5,766 nt of DNA from Bacillota bacterium (GTDB lineage Bacteria > Bacillota > Clostridia > Peptostreptococcales > Anaerovoracaceae). The stretch covers positions 1 through 5,766 of the forward strand of contig JAEENW010000206.1 of the NCBI GenBank assembly GCA_016283945.1. The letters are read 5' to 3'. Of this stretch, positions 4,723 to 5,766 are shown in pieces. The first letter of the stretch is position 1. Every line of letters begins with the position of its first letter. The notes under the pieces are model-generated. The model did no database searches, was not told the origin of the DNA, and was given only the letters and a program-made list of their open reading frames with translations. The position numbers and the translations under genes are program-made.

Positions 4723-5766
4723 ATGCCCGATTATCTCGATAAACTGAATCCTCAGCAGAGGGAGGCCGCGACGACGCTCGAGGGCCCCCTTTTGATACTG
4801 GCGGGGGCAGGCTCCGGCAAGACCGGCACCATGACCCACCGCATAGCCTATATGGTCAAGGACGCGGGGATCTCCCCCTGGTCCATACTCGCCGTCACCT
4901 TCACGAACAAGGCGGCGCTGGAGATGCGCGACCGCGTCGAGGCGCTCATAGGCCCTATAAAGGGCATGTGGATACAGACCTTCCACTCCGCGGCGCTTCG
5001 CATACTCAGGAGCGAGGCCAAGTCCATAGGCTTCGGGAGCAACTTCGTCGTCTACGATCCCGTGGATCAGAAGGCGCTCATCAAGAGCATCATCAAGCAG
5101 GAGGAGCTCGACGAGAAGCGCAACGCCCCGGCTTACGTGCTCAGCGAGATCTCCAAGGCCAAGGAGCAGGAGATCGGCCCCGACGAGTACGAGAGGAAGT
5201 ACAAGGGAGTGTTCCACTTCGAGGACATCATAAAGATCTACAGGGCTTACGAGGATGCCCTGAAGAAGAACAACGCGATGGACTTCGATGACCTCATACT
5301 GAACACCGTGAGGCTCTTCGAGGGGCACAGGGACGTGCTCGAGCGCTGGCAGGACCGCTTCAGCTACATAATGGTGGACGAGTATCAGGACACCAACATG
5401 CTGCAGTACAAGCTGGTCAAGCTGCTCGCTGAGAAGAGCGGCAATCTCTGCGTCGTAGGCGATGACGATCAGTGCATCTACGAGTGGCGCGGCGCGGACA
5501 TAAGGAACATCCTGGAGTTCGAGAAGGACTTCCCGGGCGCAAAGGTAATCAAGCTCGAGCAGAACTACCGCTCCACCGGAAACATCATCGAAGCTGCGCA
5601 CAGCGTCATCGCGCGGAACCGCGGCCGCAAGGAAAAGCACATGTGGACCGGCGCAGAGGCCGGCGAGAAGATAGAGTACTACAGGGCCTTCGACGATCAC
5701 GAGGAGGCGAGATACACCGCGTCCAAGATCCGCGCCCTGATGAGGAAGGATCCGGAGCTCAAGTAT
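4723..5766 (+). CDS. pcrA: PcrA/UvrD-type ATP-dependent DNA helicase, N-terminal 348 residues (runs off the window)
   Basis: This is the 5' part of a superfamily 1A 3'-5' DNA helicase acting in repair and replication-fork upkeep; family members are usually about 720-750 residues, so a little under half is visible. Motifs in order: Q-motif LNPQQREA (8-15), Walker A AGAGSGKT (27-34), Ia TFTNKAA (59-65), Ib TFHS (86-89), DFDDL (187-191), Walker B VDEYQDT (218-224), motif III GDDDQCIYEWRGAD (246-259) and motif IV QNYRST (280-285). The residue after Walker A Thr is Gly, where PcrA/UvrD usually have Arg, and motif III has Cys for the usual Ser. The ATG at 4723 has AAGGAG five bases upstream and matches the family N-terminus (DKLNPQQREA). 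The same frame is open for about 110 codons upstream, but that part crosses hairpins and the repeat and is not considered coding. Related helicases (Rep, UvrD) cannot be excluded without the C-terminus. Confidence 0.93.
   Translation, partial: MPDYLDKLNPQQREAATTLEGPLLILAGAGSGKTGTMTHRIAYMVKDAGISPWSILAVTFTNKAALEMRDRVEALIGPIKGMWIQTFHSAALRILRSEAKSIGFGSNFVVYDPVDQKALIKSIIKQEELDEKRNAPAYVLSEISKAKEQEIGPDEYERKYKGVFHFEDIIKIYRAYEDALKKNNAMDFDDLILNTVRLFEGHRDVLERWQDRFSYIMVDEYQDTNMLQYKLVKLLAEKSGNLCVVGDDDQCIYEWRGADIRNILEFEKDFPGAKVIKLEQNYRSTGNIIEAAHSVIARNRGRKEKHMWTGAEAGEKIEYYRAFDDHEEARYTASKIRALMRKDPELKY

Overview
The window looks like a chromosomal segment of a fairly GC-rich member of the Bacillota, most likely class Clostridia. 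The pointers are a short Met-Lys-Lys signal peptide with an LAAC lipobox, strong AAGGAG-type ribosome sites, AGG-rich arginine usage, a single-permease polar amino acid ABC transporter and a PcrA-type helicase. This placement is inference from style, not from a marker gene. All five protein genes lie on the + strand. No rRNA, tRNA, CRISPR array or transposase gene is visible.

Layout. Positions 1-106 are a GC-rich, hairpin-prone repeat-like stretch. Positions 107-390 are an AT-rich leader with a good promoter (285-312), recurring TATGCA words, small direct repeats and an inverted repeat just before the first gene. A three-gene ABC importer follows: lipoprotein substrate-binding protein (391-1284), permease (1424-2092) and ATPase (2085-2825, overlapping the permease by 8 bp). 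The 139-bp gap after the binding-protein gene holds two hairpins. A large GC-rich hairpin with a short T run follows the ATPase gene. Next comes a full-length M20-family hydrolase very similar to E. coli AbgB (2924-4369). A 13-bp-stem hairpin and a ~135-bp imperfect palindrome fill the 353-bp gap before the 5' part of a pcrA/uvrD helicase gene (4723 to the window end), which has its own extended -10 promoter.

How the genes may work together. The importer and the M20 hydrolase form a plausible uptake-and-cleavage unit. The binding protein would capture an amino-acid-like ligand, the permease homodimer and ATPase would import it, and the AbgB-like enzyme would hydrolyse an amide bond in the cytoplasm. 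E. coli places AbgB with AbgA and the AbgT permease; here neither partner is present in the window and an ABC importer stands in their place. The binding protein keeps the arginine that binds the alpha-carboxylate but appears to lack the aspartate that normally binds the alpha-amino group, which would suit an N-blocked amino acid such as an N-acyl or p-aminobenzoyl conjugate. That link is a hypothesis. The helicase gene is an unrelated housekeeping neighbour.

The other item of note is a repeat family. The palindrome at 4493-4627 shares an exact 16-mer and an exact 11-mer, in the same order and relative orientation, with positions 29-106 read on the opposite strand. This suggests a dispersed intergenic element flanking the transporter-hydrolase block.
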